A DNA stretch of 64,000 nt from positions 269,501 to 333,500 of the forward strand of contig CAUYUJ010000725.1 in NCBI GenBank assembly GCA_963575745.1. Direction: 5' to 3'. The notes under the pieces are model-generated. The model was not told the origin of the DNA. It ran no database searches and saw only the letters and a program-made list of their open reading frames with translations. Every line of letters starts with the position of its first letter. Positions within the stretch are counted from its first letter, which is position 1. The stretch is from Prorocentrum cordatum. Its lineage: Eukaryota; Sar; Dinophyceae; Prorocentrales; Prorocentraceae. Shown here piece after piece: positions 22,945 to 33,664 of this stretch. The position numbers and the translations under genes are program-made.

Positions 22945-23052
22945 GAGTACGAGGAGAAGGAAAAGGAGGAGGAGGAGGAGGAGCAGGAGGACGATGAGGA
23001 ACAGGAGGGGGAGGAAGAGGAAGGCCGTCGCATGTGACACCTTTCGTCTGCA
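22228..23052. repeat. GAT/ATG triplet array between short direct repeats
   Basis: About 640 bp of GAT, GCT and GTT triplets, then about 110 bp of GGA triplets. The array is bracketed by near-identical sequences GGCCGTCACATGTGACACCT (22233) and GGCCGTCGCATGTGACACCT (23023), each with a CACATGTG-type palindrome. Long ORFs here are repeat artefacts. Confidence 0.9.
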
Positions 23053-23079
23053 CTTCTTAAGGAGCCCTCAGAAACTCAT

Positions 23080-23770
23080 TTGGACCGTCATCGCCTCCTG
23101 TGCTCGGGGGACCCTCGGGGCTGTCTCGGGGCCCTCCTTGGGCCGTCGTGGGATCCTCTTGGGTGTTTTGGAGCTTTCTTGGGCCGTCATGGGGCCCTCT
23201 TGGCCGCATGGGGGGTGTCTAGGGGCCGTTTTGGCGCCGTCTTGGGCCGTCGAAGGGCCTTCCGAGACCGTCTTGGGTCCCTCCGGGAGCCCTCTTGGGC
23301 CGTCTCGGGTGCGTCTTGGACCATCGTGGGGTTCTTAGGCCGTTTTGGGACACTCTTGGGGGCTTCGTGGCTCTTGGGCTGTCTTGGGACCATCTTGGAG
23401 GCTTCTCTTGGAGGCGTCTTGGGGCCCTCTTGGGCCACTCTTAGAGCGCTCTTGGGCGCTCTTGGGGCTATCTTGGGCCTTCTTAGGCCCCTCTTGGGGC
23501 TCTCTTGGGCCGTCTTGGGCCGCCGTCTTGAGTCCTCAAGAGCACATCGGGAGCGAAACAGCGAGAAGGCAACACACATAGATTTACCTTAGGTGTTGAA
23601 GCCATTTTAGCTTCGTGGGGTGTCATTGGATGGCTCGGAAGGGGACTTGAAATCGTCTTGGAGCCGTATTGGAGCCCCTTGGATTCGTGTCGGAGGCTAT
23701 CTTGAGCCATCTACGGCTATATTGGGCCATCTTGGACGCCATCTTGGGCCCTCTAGGACCCTAAACCCGA
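23080..23770. repeat. TTGGGCCGTC-type repeat array 1
   Basis: Dozens of imperfect 12-18 bp words such as CTTGGGCCGTCTTGGGGCCC. On the minus strand some frames read PKTAQE/APKRPK-like repeats, but start and stop positions are arbitrary. I treat it as a dispersed, non-genic repeat. A second array lies at 24.9-25.4 kb. Confidence 0.75.
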
Positions 23771-23870
23771 AACCCGAAATTCTGGCCCAGATGCATCCCT
23801 GGATGAGGATCGCGGGTCGAATTTCGAGGATCGAGGATCGAATTTCGAGGATCGAGGAGTTCGGTCATTG

Positions 23871-23960
23871 TTCCACCTTTTGTTGGGCCTCCTGGGAAAT
23901 CCTTTTGCCACGGCTGGATTCCCCTTCGAAATTCTGGCCCACACGCACCCCAGGATGGTT
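23871..23960 (+). mobile_element. fragment of the GGTACC-family MITE
   Basis: Contains TTGGGCCTCCTGGGAAATCC, CGGCTGGATTCCCCTTCGAA and CACACGCACCCCAGG, matching the interior of the copies at 7.58 and 19.83 kb. Both ends are missing. Confidence 0.55.
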
Positions 23961-24124
23961 CCGGAGGTCGATTTTTGGCTGTCCTTCCTGATCCCCAGGG
24001 CGTTCTTAATACACCTAAAGGTTCCCGGTAACTCTACAAGGATTCTTGGGATCCCGATGGATTCCAAAGATTCCCGAAGCATTCCGAAGGATCTCTGGAG
24101 GACCCCCAAAGATTGCTCGGAGAG

Positions 24125-24480
24125 TGCACGCCGATAAACCGGTCAACTGATAAACTGGTAAACCGATAAACCAGTAAACCGGCAAACCGATAAACCAGTA
24201 AACCGATAAACGATTCTTCTGGATTTCTCAGGACTCCTGCGGAATATGCATGGTTCCAACATGACCCCCAAGGATGAACCGATGAATCGATGGACCTAAC
24301 GGGAGCGCCGGGGAGCGCCCCTGCGCTCGCAGCTTATACATCGGTTGATTGGTTTATCGACCGATAAACAATAAACAATAAACGGATGAAATGATATCGG
24401 TTTTACGGTTGATCGGTCGGTGAACCGATCAACCAATTAGTTTTTATCGGTTTATCGGTTTATCGGTCGGACGGATTTCA
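24125..24480. repeat. CCGATAAA / TTTATCGG repeat cluster 2
   Basis: GATAAACCGGTAAACCGATAA words dominate 24130-24215, and GGTTTATCGGTTTATCGG dominates 24345-24475, in opposite orientations around a 130-bp centre. The whole is a large imperfect inverted repeat. Confidence 0.85.
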
Positions 24481-24899
24481 CTCCAAAAATAGACGCACGA
24501 TATCGAAGAGTGCACGTTTCGTCGACGGGGGGCCTCGTCGGCCATGATTGCCGATTCCAGCTCGATGTTTCCTTTTTATGAGCCGGTCCCCCTCGATCGT
24601 TCCCCCTCAGAAGAGGGTCAGGTGGAGGCGGTCGAGGAGAGGGGGAGGCGGGGAAGCGATGATGCTCGATGACGTCAGCCAGGTCGTGCCCAGTAGGACT
24701 TCCCGGCACCGGCTGCGCAAGCGTGGCCGATTATCTCAATTTCGATTTCTCTGACTATCTAGAGGAGGCTTATGCCTTATGTCTGTTCGCCAGCCCCAGA
24801 AGAGGATGTGTGTGTGTGTGCGGCTTCCGATGTGGTGTGATGTTTGCCATTTCCCGTCGCACTGCAGGCGCGTGATTGTTGTTGATCCTCACACTCCTG

Positions 24900-25405
24900 C
24901 AGAGGGTCTAGAGGGGCGGCGTCTTGGAGCTTTTTCAAGACTTCCTGGGCTTACTGGGGCCTCCAGGGTGCTTCTTGCGGGCCCATGCGGTGCATGTTTG
25001 GGGTCCTGGGGGCCGTCTCGTGGGGGAGGGCTCCTGGGGTCCCTGCGAATCTGGTCTCTCATTGGACCCCTCGTGGGGCCTATTGAAGGATTTGTTGCCG
25101 TCTTTGGGCCTCGTAGGTCGTCTGGAGGCCAGCGTCTTGGGCCGTTTCTGGGCTCTCTTGCGGGCCGTCTTCGGCCAGTCTGGCGTCTCGGTCCGTCTTG
25201 GGCATGCCGATGCCCAAAAAGGCTAAGACGCAAAAAGCATTCAACCACATACATGTTAACGCAACGAGTTTTTGCATCTTTGGGGTCCTTTTCGGGGCCT
25301 TTGGCCGTCTTGAGGCCGTCTATGTTGTTCTTGAGGCTTCTCTGGCTTGTTGCAGCCCTCTTGGAGCCATCTTAGATTTCGTCTTGGGCATCTTGGCGGC
25401 GACGG
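24900..25405. repeat. TTGGGCCGTC-type repeat array 2
   Basis: Same word family as at 23.1 kb (GGCCGTCTTGGGC, TTGGGGCC, GGAGCCATCTT). ORFs are open in several frames on both strands, typical of the repeat rather than of a gene. Confidence 0.7.
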
Positions 25406-26150
25406 ATGTTTGATTGTCAATCTCCGAGGGCCCCTGTGAGGTGCGTTGACGAGCTCGTTGGGGGGACCTCCACTGGCCACCCCTCTGGCAACGGGATTCT
25501 GGACCCCAGGGGAGAAGGAACAGGGGAGGTGACAGCCAATCATTTCACACGCCGTATCACCCCGAGAAGCGGGGAGCGGCGGACTTCACTTGTTGTCACA
25601 GTTTGATGTCGGAGGCGTCCGAAGAAGGAGGGCGGGGCGGGGAGTGCAGGAAGGAGGGAGGAGGACGAGGACGAGGACGATAACGAGGAGTAGGAGGAGG
25701 GCCGAAACACAGCAGGCAGATGCCTCATGTCTGCACAGAGCAACAACACATAACAGGGCACCAAAAGGGGGGGCGGAAGGGGAGGCGGAGGAGTGCACTT
25801 AGAAGCGGCCGGGCCCTGACCCAAGGCCGCGCCGGCGGCCACCATGATCACGAGGCACGATGGTCGTCGTTCACTGGCGCCCTGTCCAGCCACCACGCCA
25901 CAAGTAGGTACAGAAGGCGTATAAAATAAGTAATCGGCGTGTCAGCAATTGCCACGTGGAAGTTTCTTTCTCCCCAGCCCGCCTCCAGGGGCCCACAGAA
26001 GCTCGGGGACATTTTACGACCGTCAAAGATCGACGAAGAACGTGTTTCAAGATTTCTTATAGCAATATGTGTTCAACATATGTGTCTATTGTGCTAAGCG
26101 GGGGGCCTGAAGTCCGTCCTGGGTCCCAGGAGGGGGGCTTCGAACGTATA
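25406..26150. other. no supported gene
   Basis: Mixed sequence with a short GGA/GACGAG patch near 25660-25690. No frame has a convincing protein signal. Confidence 0.5.
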
Positions 26151-26159
26151 TGATGTTGT

Positions 26160-26436
26160 TATCATCTTCTTGCCCCTCAGCTCTCCCGTTCCGCCCATCC
26201 TTCACATCCTTCCCTCTCTCCCTCCCGCCCAACCCCGCCCCTCCCTCTCACCCCTTCCCCCCTCTCTGCCTCGCTCTCCCTCCCCGATGCCCATCCATCC
26301 CCCATGCCTCTCCCCCGCCTCCCTCTCCCGCACCCCTCCCCCCTCTCTCCTCCACGCCTTCCTTCCCCTCCCTCTTCCTCCCTCCTCCCCTCCGCCCCCA
26401 CCCCCCCCCATTCCCTGCACACTGTGATGATGATGC

Positions 26437-26468
<32 letters not shown>

Positions 26469-26469
26469 C

Positions 26470-26516
<47 letters not shown>

Positions 26517-26520
26517 GTTT
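26160..26520. repeat. CT-rich tract followed by (GAT)n
   Basis: About 260 bp of nearly pure C/T on the plus strand, then about 95 bp of ATG/GAT triplets. Confidence 0.9.
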
Positions 26521-26669
26521 CGTCGTGAGCCCTAGGCCTGGGCCTCTGGCGTGTCTTTGGTGGCTCCCCCCTCTGCCCTCGAGCCCACCCTCGCTGCGGC
26601 CCCCGTCCCAGGGCTACGTCGCAAAGGTGGCGCGCCTGGGGCCAGGCCGCGGACGCGCGACACCTGCTG

Positions 26670-28584
26670 GTGTGTGTTTTGTTTTGTGTGTTGTGTGCGT
26701 GTGAGTGGGAAAGCGCGTGTGTGTGTGTGTGTGTTGTGTGTGTGTGTGTTGTATGTGTTGTGTGTATGGTGTGGTCTGGTGTGGTGTGGCGTGGCGTGGT
26801 GGGGTGTGGTGTCTCGTGTGTGTGTGTGTGTGTGGTGTGTGTGGTGTGCGTGTGTGTGCGTGGTGTGTGTATGGTGCGTGTGCGTGCTGTGTGTGGTGTG
26901 TGTGTGGTGTGTGTGTGTGCGTGACGTGTGTGCGTGATGCGTGTGTGTGTGTGTGTGTGAGGTGCGTGGTGTGTGGTGTGTTTGGTGCCTGTGTGTGGTG
27001 TGTGTGTGTGTGTTGTGTGTGTGTGTGTGTGCGTGAGCGTGTGCGCGTGCGCGTGCGTGTGTATGTGTGTGTGTGGTTTGTGCGTTTGTGGTGTGTGTGG
27101 TGTGTGGTGTGATGTGTGTGCGTGTGATGTGTGTGTTGTGTGTTGTGTGTGTTTCTTGTGGTCTGGTGTGATGTGGCGTGGCGTGGCGTGGTGTGGTGTG
27201 GTGTCTCGTGTGTTTGTGGTGTGTGTGTGGTGTGTGTGTGTGTGGTGTGTGTGGTGTGTGTGGTGTGTGTGGTGCGTGTGTGTGGTGTGTGTGTGTGTTA
27301 TGTTTGTGTGTGTGTGCGTGAGCGTGTGCGTGTTCGCGTGCGTGTGTATGTGTGTGGTTTGTGTGTTTGTGGTGTGTGTGTGTTGTGTGGTGTGACTGTG
27401 TGTGTGATGTGTGTGTGCGTGTGTGCGTTGTGTGTTGTGCGTTGTGTGTGTATGGTATGGTCCGGTGTGGTGTGGTGTGGCGTGGCGCGGCGTGGTGTGG
27501 TGTGGTGTATCGTGTGTGTGTGTGTGATGTGTGTGGTTTGTGTGTGTGCGTGGTGTGTGTGTGTGGTGCGTGTGTGTGGCGTCTGTGGTGCGTGTGTGTG
27601 GTGTATGTGTGTGATGTGTGTGTGTGTGTGTGTGTGCGTGAGCGTGTGCGTGTGCGCGTGCGTGTGTATGTGTGTGGTTTGTGTGTTTGCGGTGTTCGTG
27701 TGTGTGTGTGTGGTGTGTGGTGTGATGTGTGTGTGTGTGATGTGTGTGCGTGCTGTGTGTATGGTGTGGTCTGGTGTGGCGTGGCGTGGCGTGGCGTGGT
27801 GTGGTGTGGTGTCTCGTGTGTGTGTGGTGTGTGTGTGGTGTGTGCGTGGTGCGTGGTGTGTGTGCGGTGCGTGTGTGTGCGTGTGTGTGTGGTGCGTGTG
27901 TGTGGTGTGTGTGCGTGTGTACGTGAGCGGGTGCGTGTTCGCGTTTGTGTGTGTATGTGTGTGTGGTTTGTGTGTTTGTGGTGTGTGCGGTGTGTGGTGT
28001 GATGTGTGATTTGTGTGTTGTGTGTATGGTGTGGTCTGGTGTGGTGTGGCGTGGCGTGGCGTGGTGTGGTGGGGTGTCTCGTGTGTGTGTGGTGTGTGCG
28101 TGGTGTGTGTGCGTGGTGTGTGTGTGTGTGGTGCGTCTGTGTGGTGTGTGTGGTGCGTGTGTGTGGTGTGTGATGTGTGTGTGTGTGCGTGAGCGTGTGC
28201 GTGTGCGCGTGCGTGTGTATGTGTGTGCGTGGTTTGTGTGTTTGTGGTGTGTGTGTGTGTGGTGTGTGGTGTGATGTCTGTGTGTGCGCGTGAGCGTGTG
28301 CGTGTGCGCGTGCGTGTGTATGCGTGTATGTGTGTTTTGTGTGCTTGTGGTGTGTGCGTGGTGTGTGGTGTGATGTGTGTGTGCGTGTGTGTGATGTGTG
28401 TGTGGTGTGCATGGTGTGGTCTGGTGTGGTCTGGTGTGGAGTGGCGTGGCGTGGTGTGGTGTGGTGTCTCGTGTGTGTGTGGTGTGTGTGGTGTGTGTGT
28501 GTGCGTTGTGTGTGTGGTGCGTGTGTGGGGTGTGTGTGGTGCGTGTGTGTGTGGTGTGTTTGTGAAATGTGTGTGTGTGCGTGA

Positions 28585-28627
<43 letters not shown>

Positions 28628-28885
28628 CGTGCCCGCCTGCGTCTGCGTGTGCGTGTACGTGTGCGTGCGCGCCTGCGTCTGCGTGTGCGTGTACGTGTGC
28701 GTGCGCGTGCAAGTGCGCGTTCGCGTGCGCGTGCGTGTACGTGTGCGTGTGTGTGTGTGCGCGTGCGCGTGTGCGTGTGCGTGTGCGCGTGCGCGTGCGT
28801 GTGCGTGTGCGCGCGTGTGTGTGCGTGTGTGTGTGTGTGTGTGCGTGTGTGTGTGTGTCTGTGTGTGCGATGCGGGGTTTTGCGC
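26670..28885. repeat. 2.2-kb GT-rich array with ~300-bp higher-order unit
   Basis: Almost the whole 2.2 kb is GTGTGTG, GGTGTG, GCGTG and GTGCGC. A recognisable block, GGTCTGGTGTGGTGTGGCGT leading into GTGTCTCGTG, recurs six times from about 26.77 to 28.43 kb at roughly 270-380 bp spacing. The last 300 bp are GCGTGTGCGTGTAC words. Alternating purine-pyrimidine makes Z-DNA likely. The giant ORFs on both strands (including the 793-residue His/Thr ORF) are repeat artefacts. Confidence 0.95.
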
Positions 28886-29154
28886 TGGGCGTGTTCCTTA
28901 CGCGGCCGCGCATGCGGGGTGGCGCGAGACTCCTAAGAGTCGCCGCTTACGCGACTGGCAGGCATGGCTGTATAACAAAAGAGAGCGGGGACTCTGGACA
29001 CAGTGACCTGGGCCCAGGAAGCAGTACGGCGGTAGCCGGAGACCAAGTGCAACAGGGCCGAAGGCAGAAGTGACGCGCGTGCGGGGCAAGCCGAAGCGAA
29101 ATTCCCGAACGGTCGGATGCGTGTTCTGGCGTGCGCCGAAATTTCGTCTAACCA

Positions 29155-29450
29155 GTGTGGGTGGGTCGCGGGTGGGTCGCGGGTGGGTCGCGGGCGGGTC
29201 GCGGGTGGATCGCGGGGTGGGTCGCGGGGTGGGTCGCGGGTGGGTTGCGGGTGTGTCGCGAGTGTGTCGCGGGCGGGTCGTGAGGTCTGTCGCGGGTAGG
29301 TTTTGTAGTTGGTGGCAGGGTGGGTCGCGGCTGGGTCGCGGGGTAAGTCGTGGGTCGGTCGCGGGCGGGTCGCGGGTCGGTCTTTGGGTGGGTCGCGGGG
29401 TGGGTGTCGGGGGTGGGTCGCGGATGGTTCGTGGGCGAGGACTCAAACAA
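29155..29450. repeat. GGGTCGCGGGTG minisatellite
   Basis: About 25 copies of an 11-12 bp unit GGGTCGCGGGT(G). The plus strand is G-rich enough to form G-quadruplexes. Confidence 0.9.
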
Positions 29451-30730
29451 CGACGAACAGCAAACAAGCAAAATCTGCGCCGTGGGATCCCACTTCAGCC
29501 ACGCACCCAGGACCAGTGTAAGACCACTCTGATTAGTTAATGTGTTCGTTGCGCCTACGCTACAGACTCGTCGGCCTCATGTTCTGTTCACGGTTGCTTG
29601 GGCAGTTGGTTGAAGCGTTCCTCACCATATCAGGGCCGCTTCCACTATGAGACGTCGAGGATGGAGATGCAGTCGGAAACGGTCGCTAAAATTGCCACGT
29701 GTAAAGTTATTACGCAGGCAGTTCTCTGCAGGAAGTGCTGCAGACCGCAGTCAGTCGGATTGCATGTTACGTTCCCTCCATCGCCCAACTATCAGGGCAC
29801 GGCCACGTATGCACAATGACTGTGCTGGTAGTTCGCGAAGTACTCGGTCTTGTTTGGAACCGTGGCTTGGGCGCCAACTGCAATATATGGCTCCGCCTAT
29901 TCAGAGCGTTTGTTCACACAGTCAGTTGCCGACGTTCAGACCCGAGAGGCATGCACGCCGCTCTGCAGACGATTCGGGTCGAGTGGGATCCACAGGGAGG
30001 AGATGCACAAAGCGTTTTGCCACAGGCAGGCTTTCCGTGACCCCTTCTCCAAAAGTTGCAAGCATTCGCTCGACAAGATGGTGTTGATGCGGCGTGCTCT
30101 TCTCCCCATTGCCTTACTCGTCATCCGTCTTCCTCAACATAGTCCTACCATCCGTCGTCGTACTCTCTCTTGGTGCCGATCCTGCAGGCAGCGCGCTGAT
30201 CTTTGCGGTGTACGAGCAGATGCTACAAGTGATCTGAGCAGTTGGTAGGCAGAGGTTCCTTAAGAATGTCCTCGGCGAATTTTCTGGCTCGGGCGCACGA
30301 CTGTCTTGCCACCGTGCAGAAACATACCAGTTCTTGTCTCTTGGCCACTCTTCTGCAAGAGGCGAACGAGGTAATATGAGGTGAATGAAGGGAAGTTGAA
30401 GGAGGGGAAGGAGGAAGAGCAGGAGGAGCAGGAGAAAACAGAATTACTCCGACGGAAGAACCCCACATAAGAATCCTCTGGGCGAATCTGGAAAAAGCCA
30501 TCACCGTCGTCCTCGTGGTTGGTGAGGCGTCCTGGCTGTCTCTTCTGCGTATATTTCCTCTCGCCTTGGCGCGGGCCCCCCTTCCACTCCTTACGTTGTC
30601 CCCATCCTCGCCCCCCTGTTTGTTCCGCGCCCCGCCACCTCCTCCCCTTCCTGTTGCATGAGCGCGCATGTCGATGTTCCTCGGCGCCGTCGCCGCCACG
30701 GCCAGCACAGGCGCGTTCTCTACAGGTCAC
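29451..30730. other. no supported gene
   Basis: Composition is near 50% GC, lower than the neighbours, with no long repeat. Frames such as the one containing MEMQSETVAKIATCKVITQA are open only briefly, and I cannot support a gene. Confidence 0.45.
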
Positions 30731-30734
30731 GTCG

Positions 30735-30845
30735 CGCAGCCGTTGGGACAACCCCGCGGGCCAGGCTGTCGGGACAACCCCGCGAGCCGTTGGCGCGCAA
30801 GACCAAGCCGTTGGGACAACCCCGCGGGCTTCGAGCGAGGCGCAG
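30735..30845. repeat. GTTGGGACAACCCCGCG repeats
   Basis: Three copies of CCGTTGGGACAACCCCGCGG or a variant (about 30741, 30770 and 30809), each with a GTTGGGACAAC palindrome-like core. They lie just after the stop of the helicase exon, in its presumed 3' UTR. Confidence 0.7.
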
Positions 30846-30851
30846 CCGCGC

Positions 30852-31333
30852 TCAGGCGGAAGGCAGCACGAAGCCCAGCTCTGCCGCGAGCTGCTTCGCC
30901 TCCGCCCTGGACAAAACCGTTCTCTTGTCGAACTCCAGGAGCGCCTTCCGCAGGGACGCCGGCGGCCCGCACTCCAGGAACTCTCGCGGCGGCGGCCGCA
31001 GGATCAGCATGTTCCGCATGCACGTGGCGCGGGAGAACATGACGTAGAGGTGCAGCCACCACTGCTCGTCCGACATGCCCGTGCGGCCAGCGTCCTCGTC
31101 TCTCGCGCAGTCGATGGTGACGCCCTTGCGCAGCGTCTGGCCCTGCGACAGCGTGGAGGTCAGGTAGGACGCGTGCGTCAGGGTGAACCCCGAGCGGCGC
31201 ACGCTGTGCGCCCCCGAGCTCTGCCATGTGAACTCCCTTTCGCTGGGCCTGAACATCAGCAAGCTCCGCGCCCGCGCCTCGGCCTGGCCGTCGTCGTCGG
31301 CGCCTTCGGCGCCCTGTCGCAGCACCTCGGCGA
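30852..31333 (-). CDS. C-terminal exon of a superfamily-1 (PIF1-like) helicase
   Basis: About 160 codons ending at TGA. The minus frame runs from VAEVLRQGAEGADDD through SGFTLTHASYLTSTLSQGQT and TIDCARDED to WWLHLYVMFSRATCMRNMLI and LRPPPREFLE. The 'QGQTL' segment corresponds to SF1 motif V and 'VMFSRA' to motif VI, which bind nucleotide and DNA in PIF1/UvrD-type helicases. The order, spacing and C-terminal Leu/Glu-rich tail fit PIF1-like proteins. The Walker motifs must lie in upstream exons outside the visible coding region. The exon start is set by a CTCCTCAG acceptor at about 31334-31340. A ~160-bp tandem repeat fills the DNA immediately upstream, presumably the preceding intron. Weaker alternative: an RecD-like helicase or a helicase domain from a mobile element. 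Confidence 0.6.
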
Positions 31334-31404
31334 CCTGAGGAGCCCAAAAACTTCCTTGTTGCATCCAAAGTGTGGCCTGGGAACTGCGTTCTGGCAGCGC
31401 GAGA

Positions 31405-32465
31405 ACCCAACATTGACGACAGTTACAGGTTTTGGATGACTTGCTCGGATTACCAACATGATCTGCGGGCCCCATAGGGAGGGGGCTCCCGCCTGAGACT
31501 TCCTCGCAGTTCACTCACAGACGAGGCTCCCGCCTGAGACTTCCTCCATATTCAGGCTTGAGGAGCCCAAAAGTGACGACAGTTACAGGGTTCCGATGAC
31601 CCGCTCGGATTACCAACATGATCTGCGGGCCCCATAGGGAGGGGGCTCCCGCCTGAGACTTCCTTCACAATTCACTCAAGACGAGGCTCCCGCCTGAGAC
31701 TTCCTCCAAATTCAGGCTTGACGAGCCCAAAAGTGACGACAGTTACAGGGTTCCGATGACCCGCTCGGATTACCAACATGATCTGCGGGCCCCATAGGGA
31801 GGGGGCTCCCGCCTGAGACTTCCTCGCAGACTCACAGACGAGGCTCCCGCCTGAGACTTCCTCCATATTCAGGCTTGAGAGCCCAAAAGTGACGACAGTT
31901 ACAGGGTTCCGATGACCCGCTCGGATTACCAACATGATCTGCGGGCCCCATAGGGAGGGGGCTCCCGCCTGAGACTTCTTCACAATTCACTCAAAGACGA
32001 GGCTCCCGCCAGAGACTTCCTCCAAATTCAGGCTTGACGAGCCCAAAAGTGACGACAGTTACAGGGTTCCGATGACCCGCTCGGATTACCAACATGATCT
32101 GCGGGCCCCATAGGGAGGGGGCTCCCGCCTGAGCCTTCCTCAGAATTCACTCACAGACGAGGCTCCCGCCTGAGACTTCCTCCATATTCAGGCTTGACGA
32201 GCCCAAAAGTGACGACAGTTACAGGGTTCCGATGACCCGCTCGGATTACCAACATGATCTGCGGGCCCCATAGGGAGGGAGCTCCCGCCTGAGACTTCCT
32301 CCCAATTCACTCACAGACGAGGCTCCCGCCTGAGACTTCCTCCATTTTCAGGCCTGGGGAGCCCAAAAGTGACGACAGTTACAGGGTTCCGATGACCCGC
32401 TCGGATTACCAACATGATCTGCGGGCCCCATAGGGAGGGGGCTCCCGCCTGAGACTTCCTCACAC
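31405..32465. repeat. ~160-bp tandem repeat, about seven units
   Basis: Each unit contains GTGACGACAGTTACAGGGTT, CCGATGACCCGCTCGGATTA, CCAACATGATCTGCGGGCCC and two copies of GGCTCCCGCCTGAGACTTCC. GTGACGACAG recurs at about 31573, 31732, 31887, 32047, 32208 and 32366, with a diverged first copy at about 31413. Units are more than 90% alike by eye, so the expansion is recent. It abuts the acceptor of the helicase exon on the minus strand. Confidence 0.95.
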
Positions 32466-32469
32466 TTTA

Positions 32470-32590
32470 CTCAACGATGATGAGGATGAGGATGATGAGT
32501 AGTGGTGAAGATGAGTGGTGAAGAGGATGATGATTGATTGTGGGTGGTGGTGGCGATGATGATGTTTGAATGAGGATGATGCCGATATCC
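32470..32590. repeat. degenerate GATGA microsatellite
   Basis: GATGAGGATGAGGATGATGAG-type words over about 110 bp. No gene is visible from here to 33.0 kb. Confidence 0.7.
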
Positions 32591-32999
32591 GCATGATGAG
32601 GCAGAAGAGGAGAGGGGGTGGGGTGAGTGTTCCTGCGCGGGGTGTGCAGAGAAAACAAGAACCCCACTTTGGATGTGGGGAAATATGAGGAGGAGCACAT
32701 CCAGAGACAATGAGCGATGGCGAGATGTCTCATAAGCTTGTGATGGCTCTGCGAGCAAGATGAAGATTCCGTGGTCCACGTTCCAACACGTCAGGTTTCA
32801 TCGTCGTGTCCACGCTTTCATCATCTGTTTACTTTCATCATTCGTGTTGGCCCTCATCCGTAGCTGCTGAGGTTGAGTTTTTTTCGGCATGGTTTCACTG
32901 CGTTTGCGTGTGGATATCAGTTCCAAAGATGAGTTTCAGAGTGGTGTGGACATTTCTTGCTTGTTTTTTGGGCGTGGTGCTGAGAAGCCAGCGTTTGGT

Positions 33000-33260
33000 G
33001 CCGCACTCCTGCCGCGGTGGTTGCGTGACCTCTCACGGCTTGGCCTCCTGTGGCTCCCCGCTCCACCAGCCCTGCCACCGAGCCTGGCCAGGTCGATCTT
33101 GGGCCCAGGATCGGTGTACACACCTGGGGCAGAAACGATGCACAGCACACCTGGGCTGTACAACGCCGAGCGAGCACACCTGGGCCCGAAAACGCTGCCA
33201 AACCTGGGGCAGAAGCGATGCACAGCACAACTGGGCTGCCGATGCCGAAGCACGGGCAGG
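33000..33260. repeat. local duplications (GGGGCAGAAACGATGCACAG and others)
   Basis: CCTGGGGCAGAAACGATGCA near 33123 recurs as CCTGGGGCAGAAGCGATGCA near 33206, each followed by CAGCACACCTGGGCTG-like sequence. The block around GGCTTGGCCTCCTGTGGCTC at 33038 is repeated near 33869. Confidence 0.65.
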
Positions 33261-33479
33261 GCTCAGAGTGGCGACGAGAGCACCAGCGACACGCAACCGC
33301 ACCAGCCGAACCAAGAAGTGGCCAGCGCTGAGGCGTTTGAACGGTAGCCGGCGCCGGGGCGAGAGCGAACAGCAACTGCCACAGGTGCTACCCGAGCATT
33401 CGGGGCAGTCTGGGACGAGAAGCCTGCCAATCAATCACCAACCAGCCGCCAGCAACCTAAGCGGAGGACAAGCGGAAGG

Positions 33480-33662
33480 AGGCAGGGCGTGGCACCGCCA
33501 AATCCGCCGGCCAGCGGCCGCGCCGCCAGGGCACTGCCAAGCAGTGAGAGCGAGCATAGAAGGCCGCAGAGGCCCCGAGGGGAAGAGGCCACCAAGGGGC
33601 CCGCTCCCAGGATTTTCCTGCCCCCCAAATCGCTGCGAGATTTTGGGGCGATGAAAATATGG
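33480..33662 (-). mobile_element. retroelement 5'-end fragment with terminal hairpin
   Basis: On the minus strand, ATATTTTCATCGCCCCAAAA leads into the hairpin ATCTCGCAGCGATTTGGGGG, GCAGGAAAATCC and then a GCTTGGCAGTGCCC block. The same order (hairpin, GGCAGGAAAATC, GCCTGGCAGTGCCC) occurs on the plus strand at 57208-57350. The hairpin is the 5'-terminal motif of the YR elements described below, so this is probably a truncated or non-autonomous relative. Confidence 0.55.
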
Positions 33663-33664
33663 GA

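Noticed and set aside
23187-23579. PKTAQE/APKRPK repeat ORF as a protein
   Set aside because: Boundaries are arbitrary, several frames are open and the DNA word is dispersed. More likely a non-coding repeat.
23690-23720. Possible relic of the dinoflagellate spliced leader (CTTGAGCCATCTACGG, reverse strand)
   Set aside because: Only the two ends resemble the leader; the central part is missing, and the site lies inside a TTGGGCC/GGAGCCATC repeat that makes such words by chance.
26532-28913. 793-codon minus-strand ORF and the matching plus-strand ORFs
   Set aside because: Made only of His/Thr/Ala or Val/Cys from a GT repeat, and open in all frames. Not a gene.
31550-31900. TTTTGGGCTC(N)TCAAG on the minus strand of the 160-bp repeats as a spliced-leader relic
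   Set aside because: An extra G and an insertion before TCAAG, and no match to the 5' half. Present only as part of the tandem unit.
31405-32465. Regular 160-bp repeats as a CRISPR-like array
   Set aside because: The whole unit is conserved with no variable spacers, in a eukaryotic setting with no cas-like genes.
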